From NCBI GenBank assembly GCA_964510225.1, contig CAZEAN010000218.1:1-6139 (forward strand): a stretch of DNA of 6,139 nucleotides. The letters are read 5' to 3'. The notes below the pieces were generated by a model. It did not search any database. It had not been told where the DNA came from and worked only from the letters and a program-made list of their open reading frames with translations. The stretch comes from CAZEAN01 sp964510225 (GTDB taxonomy: Bacteria > Planctomycetota > Planctomycetia > Isosphaerales > Isosphaeraceae). Position 1 is the first letter of the stretch; every line of letters begins with the position of its first letter. Position numbers and translations under genes: made by a program. Below, in pieces: positions 1 through 5,616 of the stretch.

Positions 1-255
1 AATTATTGCTGCCTGCTGGAACCCGTCACGTAATCAGCCAGCACTCGCCCGGCCCTTTCTTAACATCCTCAGACGTTATCAACCCACTGCAATCGACTCT
101 AAATTACTCAGGAATGGGGCAGAGTAGCTGGACCATCGATCTGACGCTATCAGAGAGAAAACCTGGAATCTTTCTGAATGACTATCAAATCACAAAACAC
201 AGTTTATCATGATGAACTTGAGTTGAGACGAGAGCCTTGAGCAGGAATCCTAACA
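1..255. other. Left-edge intergenic region, no supported gene
   Basis: A short open frame runs from the left edge to 212 on the + strand, but its only initiation codon in the window is a TTG at 6, no ribosome binding site is visible and the translation resembles nothing I know. It could be the tail of an upstream gene cut by the window, or chance. The last 20 bases carry AGGA at 243-246, which serves the next gene. The region presumably contains the promoter of the following two genes, but I see no convincing -35/-10 pair. Confidence 0.4.
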
Positions 256-1335
256 ATGAAACAGAAGATTGCGTGGCCAATATTACATATGCTGCTTGCC
301 AGTGTAATCGTTAACAGCGGGAGTGTAAAAGCAGTACAGGAACTTCCTGGACCTCCCCCAGAATCGTACTCGAATCCGGAGACTGACCGTGCCGTTCATC
401 GGGCGTTGGAATATCTGAAAGCCGCACAAGAAGCGGACGGCTCTTGGGAGTCTGGTGGCTTCGGCAAGGCAACATCGGTGACGTCGCTCGCAGTGATGTC
501 GTACCTGGCTTGTGGACACGTCCCAGGGGCTCCTGGCCCATACCAAGAGTCGATAGAAGCAGGCATCAACTATGTCGTGAGCAACCAACGTCCCGACGGA
601 ATGCTCGTCTCCAATTCAAGCCACGGCCCGATGTACTGCCACGGGGTCAGTACCTTGATGCTTGCCGAGGTAATCGGGATGACACCAGATCCCGTGTTAG
701 CTGATCGCTGTCGGGCCGCGCTCGCGAGGGCAGTCGACCTCATCCTCAGTGCACAACAGGTCAGAAAATCGGAAGTCCACGAAGGTGGATGGCGGTACCA
801 ACCCACGAGCCGGGATAGCGATCTGAGTGTCACTGGTTGGCAGCTCCTCGCGCTTCGGGCTGCCCGATCTGCCGGTTGTAATGTACCGACAGAAGCGATC
901 GACCAGGCCCTCAATTACATCCGCCGTTGTGAGGTAACACCCGAGGGGGGCTTTAGCTATCAAGCAGGCCGAGGAGGCCCAAACAACCCTCGAACTGGTA
1001 CGGGGATTTTGGCCTTGGAACTGACCGGAGCCCACAATGATCCTGCTGCGCTCCGAGGAGCAGCTTATCTCGCTAACAACCCTCCACGGTGGGGATCGGA
1101 CTACTTCTTCTACGAAGCCTACTACTGTTCACAAGCTCTCTTCCAGCTTGGTGACGATCAGTTCCGCCCCTACTACACACTACTGCTCCCGATTCTACTC
1201 GACCACCAGTCACAGGACGGCTCCTGGTACGCGCCCGACGGGCTCGATTTTACTGGAGGTCGAGTTTACTGTACAGCAATGGCAGTCCTCGCACTCGCCG
1301 TGGAATATCGCTACCTGCCGATCTATCAACGTTGA
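256..1335 (+). CDS. Secreted prenyltransferase/squalene-oxidase repeat (alpha-toroid) protein
   Basis: The protein has 359 residues. It starts with a Sec-type signal peptide: basic MKQK, a hydrophobic stretch at about 6-20, and a probable cleavage site near SVKA (23-26). The mature part reads as an alpha/alpha toroid of the terpene-cyclase/squalene-oxidase repeat family. QxxDGSW-type turns occur at 58-64 and 318-324, with a degenerate QRPDG at 111-115. Further repeat signatures are GGWRY (177-181), a GW-containing helix start (194-195) and GGFSY (231-235), each followed by a helix rich in Ala and Leu. No DXDD-like acid motif of true squalene-hopene cyclases is apparent. Together with the export signal and the short length (cyclases have over 600 residues), this argues against a hopanoid synthase. 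The start is supported by AGGA nine bases upstream. Such exported toroid proteins are common in planctomycetes and of unknown function. The sulfatase follows 27 bases downstream, so the two may form an operon. Confidence 0.85.
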   Translation: MKQKIAWPILHMLLASVIVNSGSVKAVQELPGPPPESYSNPETDRAVHRALEYLKAAQEADGSWESGGFGKATSVTSLAVMSYLACGHVPGAPGPYQESIEAGINYVVSNQRPDGMLVSNSSHGPMYCHGVSTLMLAEVIGMTPDPVLADRCRAALARAVDLILSAQQVRKSEVHEGGWRYQPTSRDSDLSVTGWQLLALRAARSAGCNVPTEAIDQALNYIRRCEVTPEGGFSYQAGRGGPNNPRTGTGILALELTGAHNDPAALRGAAYLANNPPRWGSDYFFYEAYYCSQALFQLGDDQFRPYYTLLLPILLDHQSQDGSWYAPDGLDFTGGRVYCTAMAVLALAVEYRYLPIYQR

Positions 1336-1362
1336 TTCTCTTTCTTCGGAGCCAGCACCCTT

Positions 1363-2850
1363 ATGGCATTCCACCGACCCATCTCGATACTCTTTCTCGT
1401 GTTGCTTCACCTAACTTTGGGTGTCATGCAAGGAAAAGCGACTGAGGAGAACCAGCTAAACCGACCCAATATCATCCTCTGTATGGCCGATGATCAAGGA
1501 TTCGGCGATGTTGGTTACTACGGGAATCCGATCCCGAGCACGCCACATCTGGATGCAATGGCCTCAGAGAGCTTGCGGTTCGATCGCTTCTATGCAGCCG
1601 CACCCGTTTGTTCGCCGACTCGGGGGAGTGTGATGACGGGGCGGCACCCGAATCGATTCGGATGCTTTAAGTGGGGTTATGAGTTGAGGCCAGAGGAAAT
1701 CACCGTTGCCGAGGTCCTCCAAAGCGCAGGCTACACCACCGGCCATTTTGGAAAGTGGCATCTGGGCTCTGTACGGGCAGATGGATCGAACAATCCAGGC
1801 GCTAGTGGATTCGATCACTGGCTCTCCGCACCCAACTTTTATGACAACGACCCGATCATGAGTCGAGAAGGTGTTGCGGTTCCGATCGAGGGAGAAAGCT
1901 CGATGATCGCCGTCGATGCCGCGCTCGAATTCATCGAGAATGCCACACAACAAGACCAACCCTTCCTCGCAGTGATCTGGTTCGGGTCACCCCACAACCC
2001 TCATAAGGCGACCCCCGGAACCAGATCGCCTTACAGTGATCTCCCCGACAACCTCCGCGAATACTACGGCGAGATTACGGGAATCGACAACGCCATGGGC
2101 CACCTCCGGGCCTCGCTTCGTGATCGGGAGATCGCCGAGAATACTCTAGTCTGGTACACCAGTGACAACGGCCCGCAAGGCCCGGAAGGTCGAGGGCTCG
2201 GTTCGAGTGGTGGTCTCCGAGGTCGCAAAGGGACTGTTTGGGAAGGTGGTCTCCGAGTCCCCACCATTATCGAATGGCCTGCAGCAATCCCTGAGCCTCG
2301 GACAACGTCACTCGTAAGTGGCACGGTCGATATCTTCCCGACTGTCCTCGAATTAGCGCAGGCTGAGAATCCAGACCCCGATCGACCACTCGACGGCGTC
2401 AGTCTGGTCCCCTTAATCCATGGAAAGAGTCAGAGTCGATCAAAACCCCTGGGCTTTTGGGACTATCAAGCCCGAGGACGCTCCACACCGAGCGCCCGGA
2501 TCATGGCCGAACTTTACCAAGCACAACAAGCCGGTGATCCTGAACCGATCCTCCCTCCACCACCCACCGAACCCGCCGAAGGATTAATCAGCGACTTTGT
2601 TGCAAGTAAGACACTGAAAGGGCATGCGGCTTGGATCGACGGCCCCTACAAACTGCACCGTCAACCGGAGCAAGACGGCAGCGTCGTTTTCGAACTCTAC
2701 AACCTCGAAACTGACCCTGCCGAAACTCAAGACCTCGCTACTAAAGCCCCGGAATTGGTCGAATCCCTTTCCGAATCTCTTGCCGATTGGCAAGGTTCTG
2801 TCGTCCAGAGCCTTCGAGGCGATGACTACCGAAAATCTACCGGGAATTGA
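1363..2850 (+). CDS. Exported formylglycine-dependent sulfatase (arylsulfatase A type)
   Basis: This 495-residue protein hydrolyses sulfate esters, probably of a polysaccharide or other sulfated compound outside the cytoplasm. A signal peptide covers about residues 1-26 (hydrophobic core ILFLVLLHLTLG). The catalytic set appears complete. The metal-binding DD is at 43-44. CSPTRG at 83-88 contains the CxPxR site at which Cys83 would be converted to formylglycine, with Arg87 beside it. GKWHLG at 130-135 supplies Lys131 and His133, SPHNPH at 209-214 supplies His211, SDNG at 267-270 supplies Asp268 and Asn269, and Lys289 lies in GRKGTVWEGG. The C-terminal part (HAAW...YKLHR, then FELYNLETDP at 443-452) matches the usual sulfatase end, and the length is normal. 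A Pro-rich stretch at 396-404 lies in a family-variable loop. A weak GGAG at 1348-1351 precedes the ATG. Activity needs a formylglycine-generating enzyme (or an anaerobic maturase), not seen here. The substrate cannot be read from sequence. Confidence 0.95.
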   Translation: MAFHRPISILFLVLLHLTLGVMQGKATEENQLNRPNIILCMADDQGFGDVGYYGNPIPSTPHLDAMASESLRFDRFYAAAPVCSPTRGSVMTGRHPNRFGCFKWGYELRPEEITVAEVLQSAGYTTGHFGKWHLGSVRADGSNNPGASGFDHWLSAPNFYDNDPIMSREGVAVPIEGESSMIAVDAALEFIENATQQDQPFLAVIWFGSPHNPHKATPGTRSPYSDLPDNLREYYGEITGIDNAMGHLRASLRDREIAENTLVWYTSDNGPQGPEGRGLGSSGGLRGRKGTVWEGGLRVPTIIEWPAAIPEPRTTSLVSGTVDIFPTVLELAQAENPDPDRPLDGVSLVPLIHGKSQSRSKPLGFWDYQARGRSTPSARIMAELYQAQQAGDPEPILPPPPTEPAEGLISDFVASKTLKGHAAWIDGPYKLHRQPEQDGSVVFELYNLETDPAETQDLATKAPELVESLSESLADWQGSVVQSLRGDDYRKSTGN

Positions 2851-2893
2851 TCCAGCATCTGATAAGCTGGGGCAAGGACCGAAAGAGGGTCGC
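2851..2893. terminator. Convergent gap with weak hairpin, possible shared terminator
   Basis: The 43 bases between the sulfatase stop and the methyltransferase stop on the opposite strand contain CCAGC (2852-2856) and GCTGG (2866-2870), able to form a 5-bp stem with a 9-base loop. No T-tract follows on either strand, so a classical intrinsic terminator is doubtful. Placement between convergent genes is the main argument for it. Confidence 0.2.
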
Positions 2894-3586
2894 CTACTTC
2901 CAAGCATGGAAGACCTGACGGCCATAGGTCGCCGGCTTCGCTCCTCGGACGGGATAGTGGACCGACGTTAGCGGTGGCAAAGACTCGACGCGATTGAATC
3001 CTGCAGTTCGGAGCATCGCTTCAACGGCTGCGGTATTCGGCCCATTCCAGTTCGTGGTGTCGTGAGTGCACTCATCGTCGGGATAATAGGCAATCGCAGG
3101 GCGCTCAATATCAAGCAGGTCAACATGAGTCTCTAAAATGAGGTGCGAGCGTGTACAGGCGCTAACGCGCAAGAGAGCCTCAAGAGGGTGGGGGACGTGA
3201 TAGAGGACCCCGAGGAAGAGCACGAGATCGAAGACTCCCGGATGCTCAGGGCCGAGTTGGAGGACCTCCATCTGGATGGGCTCGACCTGAGAGGCGAGGG
3301 TCTCTTTTGCAAAGTCAAAACCTCTGCGGCCAATCTCGGGGACAGCCCAGACGCCGCCATCGACCGCAACAACCCGAGCGGCCCCTCGACGTTCGGCTTC
3401 GAACGAGAAGAACCCGTCCCAGGCCCCAATATCGAGCACACTCTGCCCATCAAGGCGCTCGGGGAGCCGAATCTCTTCTAACTTTTTCTGCGTGTCGTCT
3501 GAGCCAGGAGTAACGAGACCATTCCCAAGATCAATCCGATGGAACCAAGGGATCGTGGCCAAATCGTCCATGATCGGCGTCGTCAT
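2894..3586 (-). CDS. CmoB/DUF1698-like class I SAM-dependent methyltransferase
   Basis: The protein has 230 residues and a Rossmann-type methyltransferase fold. Motif I is VLDIGAWDGFFSFEAE (50-65), and strand beta2 ends in the acidic Asp76 (VVAVD). FDLVLFLGVLYHVPHPLEAL (119-138) is the motif IV region, and LILETHVD (149-156) follows. The N-terminal WFHRIDLGNGLVTPG (14-28) and the later NW-GPN (179-184) are shared with CmoB, the enzyme that builds 5-oxyacetyl-uridine at tRNA position 34. CmoB is about 320 residues, and this protein lacks most of its N-terminal extension. A true tRNA role is therefore unlikely, and a small-molecule or glycan substrate is more plausible; the Rta_06860-type branch is one candidate. 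The start is uncertain: Met1 has only a weak AGAG-type upstream element, and Met6 is an alternative. A possible promoter on the - strand is TTGACG (3694-3689) with a poor -10 17 bases on. The gene converges on the sulfatase and has no co-directional partner. Confidence 0.85.
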   Translation of the reverse strand: MTTPIMDDLATIPWFHRIDLGNGLVTPGSDDTQKKLEEIRLPERLDGQSVLDIGAWDGFFSFEAERRGAARVVAVDGGVWAVPEIGRRGFDFAKETLASQVEPIQMEVLQLGPEHPGVFDLVLFLGVLYHVPHPLEALLRVSACTRSHLILETHVDLLDIERPAIAYYPDDECTHDTTNWNGPNTAAVEAMLRTAGFNRVESLPPLTSVHYPVRGAKPATYGRQVFHAWK

Positions 3587-3818
3587 CGATCTCTATCCAA
3601 TCCTGTTGTGGGGAACGGTCTGATCCGCGCACGTTGGACCGCATCGGGGTCTGGTTTTAATCACTCTCCTAAGCCGTTCCTTCAATATCGTCAAGACCAG
3701 CTCCTACTCTCGACTCAAAAACACTCCCGTTGGAATTACTCCAAAAGTAACCCGAAGATCGCGGTTGAATGCATTTTAACGGGGTGGACCCTGAACTCAT
3801 TCGCACCCGTTTAGCTAA
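3587..3818. other. Intergenic region upstream of the methyltransferase
   Basis: I see no credible gene here. A 91-codon open frame on the + strand overlaps the methyltransferase start, lacks a ribosome binding site and has low-complexity Ser/Arg-rich content. The region must carry the methyltransferase promoter. At its right edge lies a perfect 10-bp palindrome, TTTAGCTAAA (3810-3819), directly next to the first REP-like element. Confidence 0.4.
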
Positions 3819-3819
3819 A

Positions 3820-3877
3820 GTAGGGTGCGTCGAGTCCTCGACGACTTCCTGAAGTAGGGTGGGTCAGCAGACCCACC
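3820..3877 (+). repeat. Pair of REP-like palindromic elements with GTAG heads
   Basis: Two elements lie 34 bases apart in the same orientation. Each begins with AGTAGGGTGSGTC (3819-3831 and 3853-3865). The first has GTAG at 3820-3823 followed by the palindrome CGTCGAG-TC-CTCGACG (3828-3843). The second has GTAG at 3854-3857 followed by a perfect hairpin, GGTGGGTC (3858-3865), loop AGCA, GACCCACC (3870-3877). A GTRG tetranucleotide in front of a short palindrome is the hallmark of bacterial REP elements mobilised by RAYT transposases. No RAYT gene is in the window. The second hairpin alone could also act in transcript termination or stability. Confidence 0.55.
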
Positions 3878-3896
3878 TGACTCGGGAAGGCGCGGG

Positions 3897-4387
3897 CCGA
3901 TCGAAGACACTGGAATCGACGTCTCCACGGCACTGATGATCTTCGCTAATATCGGGGGCGACGTCAGCCGCTTCCCCACCGAGAAGCACTTCGCCGCCTG
4001 GCTGGGTCTCTGCCCCCGACAGGATCAAAGCAACGAGAGGGTCCGGCGTCGTTCTCCACGTCGGGGCTAGAATCGAGTGGCTCAGACACTGCGACTCGCC
4101 GCACGATCGGTCGGCCGCACCCAAACTGCCTTCGGATTGTTCTACCGACGGATCCATATCCGGATTGGTCCCGCAGGAGCGATCACGGCGACGGCTCACA
4201 AACTGGCCCGGCTGGTCTACCGGATACTGAAGTACGGCGTCGATGACGTCCGCCCCGACCTAGAGGCGTGTGAACAACGCATGCGATCTGCCCAGGAACG
4301 CTCGCTGCGTCGCAAGGCGCCCTCAGCTACACCCTGGTGCCGCTCCCATCGCCGTCGGTCGGCTGCCCCCTCGTGCAGTCCCTATGA
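3897..4387 (+). pseudogene. IS110-family transposase remnant (C-terminal Transposase_20 half)
   Basis: The translation from about 3900 matches the C-terminal domain of IS110-family serine/DEDD transposases: GIDVSTALMIFANIGGDVSRF, then FAAWLGLCPRQDQSNERV, then NRVAQTLRLAARSV, FYRRIHIRIGPAGAI and TAHKLARLVYRILKYG. The Ser codon at 4029-4031, in the position of the family's conserved nucleophile (usually xSGGK), is retained. The gene is dead. The whole N-terminal DEDD/RuvC-like domain is missing, and an amber codon at 4068-4070 interrupts the frame between two blocks that otherwise continue in the same frame. A frameshift at about 4317-4322 moves the natural end (LSYTLVPLPSPSVG..., stop 4385-4387) into another frame. 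Family members usually have 300-450 residues, and about 160 codons remain here. No IS ends were recognised; IS110 elements lack long terminal inverted repeats. Confidence 0.85.
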
Positions 4388-4496
4388 CCAGATCCCGCCA
4401 GCATCACCCCTCGCTTGAGGTCTGGGGGTGGTCCATCCCTCATCGAGCTGAACCCATCAATGCATCACCAAATGAACGACCCTCGACTCCAACAGT
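4388..4496. other. Junction between IS110 remnant and last cassette gene, no attC visible
   Basis: These 109 bases separate the transposase remnant from the stop of the - strand 176-aa gene. An attC site would be expected here on the - strand, but neither a RYYYAAC-type site nor an extended inverted repeat like those at 5039-5140 and 5514-5613 is present. Only short complementary stretches occur (ACCCC near 4406 with GGGGT near 4424). The segment may be the non-coding flank of the lost insertion sequence or a deletion scar. Confidence 0.4.
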
Positions 4497-5027
4497 TCAT
4501 GTGGAGGCGTGCCTGACGGAAGACCGGATTCGCGCGATGGCTCGCGATGTGGACCACAAATACCCCTCACCTGGCTCAATATCGAGTAGACTGACCAGGC
4601 GTTTCTCCTCCGCATCGGCAAAGCCGCCCTGCGAGATGCAACGTGCCACCGCTTCCTCCAGCAGCCAATTGTACTTGCCGAACTGCGGTATCCCGGTATT
4701 CTCGATCTCCTGTGTCCGGGCCAAAGGCCAGATCAGGAAACGAGGATATTCCGTAGACCCTAACATGTAATCGCCCGACTGGCTGACCAACCAGCCCAGA
4801 AGGCCGGTCTTTGCGATGACGCCGCCCCAGACGAGGGCCGCGCCAAACAGGCCCCTTGGATGCGTGCCGGTTTCGTATTGGATGAAATCCAGTGCGTCGA
4901 TGTCCGTCCGAGTGCCGGTGAAATCACACGCGTACGGAGGGCTGAAGGACGACCACATTGTACGATATGCTGCACGGACCTTATCGATGACTGCAAGATG
5001 CTTCGATGTTGCTAGATGAAGGTCCAT
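4497..5027 (-). CDS. Cassette-associated hypothetical protein, 176 aa
   Basis: I do not recognise this protein. It is 176 residues, probably cytoplasmic, with no signal peptide. Residues 59-82 (GLFGAALVWGGVIAKTGLLG onward) are hydrophobic and glycine-rich, but the run is broken by Lys73, so a packed core is as likely as a membrane helix. A composition typical of real globular proteins follows: FLIWPLAR (97-104), QFGKYNWLLEEAVARC (115-130), and a charged C-terminus. Start choice is firm: the ATG lies 11 bases after the GTTAGGC end of the attC, and GGCGGA (5038-5033) provides a Shine-Dalgarno sequence 5 bases from it. Polarity and spacing fit the next gene of an integron cassette array. Unlike its two upstream neighbours it has no attC after its stop, so its cassette seems truncated on that side. 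Its C-terminus may therefore be original or altered. Confidence 0.75.
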   Translation of the reverse strand: MDLHLATSKHLAVIDKVRAAYRTMWSSFSPPYACDFTGTRTDIDALDFIQYETGTHPRGLFGAALVWGGVIAKTGLLGWLVSQSGDYMLGSTEYPRFLIWPLARTQEIENTGIPQFGKYNWLLEEAVARCISQGGFADAEEKRLVSLLDIEPGEGYLWSTSRAIARIRSSVRHAST

Positions 5028-5038
5028 GCTGATCCGCC

Positions 5039-5140
5039 GCCTAACACGAAAGTTCAGCGGACCGGCCCGCCGAGAGAAGCCTTGATGATACCAGCAAGCC
5101 AGCCGCGGCGGGCCGGGTCCGCTGCAGCGCGAGGTTGGGC
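5039..5140 (-). other. attC-type integron recombination site 1
   Basis: This is a 102-bp imperfect inverted repeat. Read on the - strand it begins with GCCCAAC (5140-5134, R'' core) and ends with GTTAGGC (5045-5039, R' core). Between these lie long stem arms at 5055-5072 and 5106-5124 (+ strand CAGCGGACC-GGCCCGCCG against its complement), which pair throughout except for one extra base at 5115. A 33-base variable terminal segment separates the arms. Known attC sites, such as that of aadA1, carry an extra-helical base in the L'' arm. Placing the extra base there orients this site on the - strand, the same direction as the flanking genes. The upstream gene stops 10 bases before the site and the next starts 11 bases after it, as expected for gene cassettes. 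Confidence 0.85.
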
Positions 5141-5519
5141 GGCGATCGTCTCAATCGGCGACGGCGATAACCCCACATTGACGGCGTAGAGCCTCCCGGC
5201 ATAACGCCACCAGCCCGGTCGCTGCGTCGGATCCGCCAGCCGTAGCCAGTTCGTCGAGCAGGTCGGGCATTTCGGCCGGGGCATACGCCACGTCTTCGTA
5301 ATAGTCGGCGGCCCGCCGCAGCAAAGGCAAGTTGCCACACCGGGATAGTAGGGCGTGATGGGAGTCCTCCTCCAGCGCGACATGGGTACTGGCCCCACGC
5401 ACTACTCGCCCGCGTCGGAACCAACGCCGCCGATGTCTCAGGAATTCGCGGTAGTGGTCAGGCTCTACGACATACCAGTTGAGGGACACCATGTCTGCTC
5501 CGTCTACTCCGCCGCCTAA
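5045..5519 (-). mobile_element. Complete integron gene cassette (475 bp)
   Basis: This segment is bounded by the two predicted crossover points, between the G and TT of the GTTAGGC cores at 5520/5519 and 5045/5044 on the - strand. It contains one gene with its own ribosome binding site and one attC at its 3' end, the canonical structure of an excisable cassette. It is the only cassette with both boundaries inside the window. There is no obvious promoter in the short leader, so expression would depend on upstream transcription or a weak unseen promoter. Confidence 0.75.
5151..5492 (-). CDS. Cassette-encoded hypothetical protein, 113 aa
   Basis: This is an unrecognised protein of 113 residues with no signal peptide or membrane segment. 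Residues 16-31 are strongly basic (EFLRHRRRWFRRGRVV). The middle (ALEEDSHHALLSRCGNLPLLRRAADYYEDVAYAP, read in pieces across 39-72) looks helical with a His pair at 45-46. The C-terminal half is acidic then Ala/Leu-rich, with Cys98 and Cys106. The start is supported by GGAG (5501-5498) five bases before the ATG and by its position 21 bases after an attC end. The stop lies 10 bases before the next attC. This fit to the cassette frame is the reason for preferring it over two other long - strand frames in the same segment, which run through the attC. Small orphan proteins of this kind are the usual cargo of chromosomal integrons. No function can be assigned. Confidence 0.7.
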   Translation of the reverse strand: MVSLNWYVVEPDHYREFLRHRRRWFRRGRVVRGASTHVALEEDSHHALLSRCGNLPLLRRAADYYEDVAYAPAEMPDLLDELATAGGSDAATGLVALCREALRRQCGVIAVAD

Positions 5520-5613
5520 CGACCAAGCTCAGCGGACCGGACCGCCGAGCGAAGCCTTGATGATACCAGGAGCTGCCGCGGCGGGCCGGGTCTGCTGCCT
5601 CACGAGGTTAGGC
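5514..5613 (-). other. attC-type integron recombination site 2
   Basis: This 100-bp imperfect inverted repeat has the same architecture as the site at 5039-5140. On the - strand it begins with GCCTAAC (5613-5607) and ends with GTTAGGC (5520-5514). Stem arms lie at 5530-5547 and 5579-5597, again with one extra base in the arm at 5579-5597, plus two mismatched positions. The terminal loop shares the 19-base string GAAGCCTTGATGATACCAG (5551-5569) with the other site (5076-5094). The upstream gene's stop codon is only three bases before the first core. The site is well conserved with its neighbour, so both probably come from the same integron platform. Confidence 0.85.
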
Positions 5614-5616
5614 GGG

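Noticed and set aside
6..212. 68-codon open frame on the + strand at the left edge
   Set aside because: It has only a TTG start, no ribosome binding site and no recognisable similarity. It may be a tail of an upstream gene, but the window gives no support.
256..1335. Squalene-hopene cyclase / hopanoid biosynthesis gene
   Set aside because: The protein is far too short, has an export signal and lacks a visible DXDD-like catalytic motif, so only the fold family is shared.
3539..3814. 91-codon + strand open frame
   Set aside because: It overlaps the start of the methyltransferase on the other strand, lacks a ribosome binding site and has no protein-like features.
4270..4770. 166-codon + strand frame
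   Set aside because: It starts inside the transposase remnant in a different frame and runs antisense to the 176-aa gene. The composition is Pro/Arg/Ser-rich as in shadow frames.
5041..5424. Two long - strand frames (5041-5424 and 5054-5398) overlapping the 113-aa gene
   Set aside because: Both run through the attC site, and their C-terminal residues (QRTRPAAAG-type) are simply translated attC stem. The 113-aa frame fits both cassette boundaries and has a Shine-Dalgarno sequence.
5039..5613. CRISPR array (two similar repeats with a spacer-like interval)
   Set aside because: The repeats are ~100 bp, only two in number, over 370 bp apart and separated by a coding sequence, so the attC interpretation fits and CRISPR does not.
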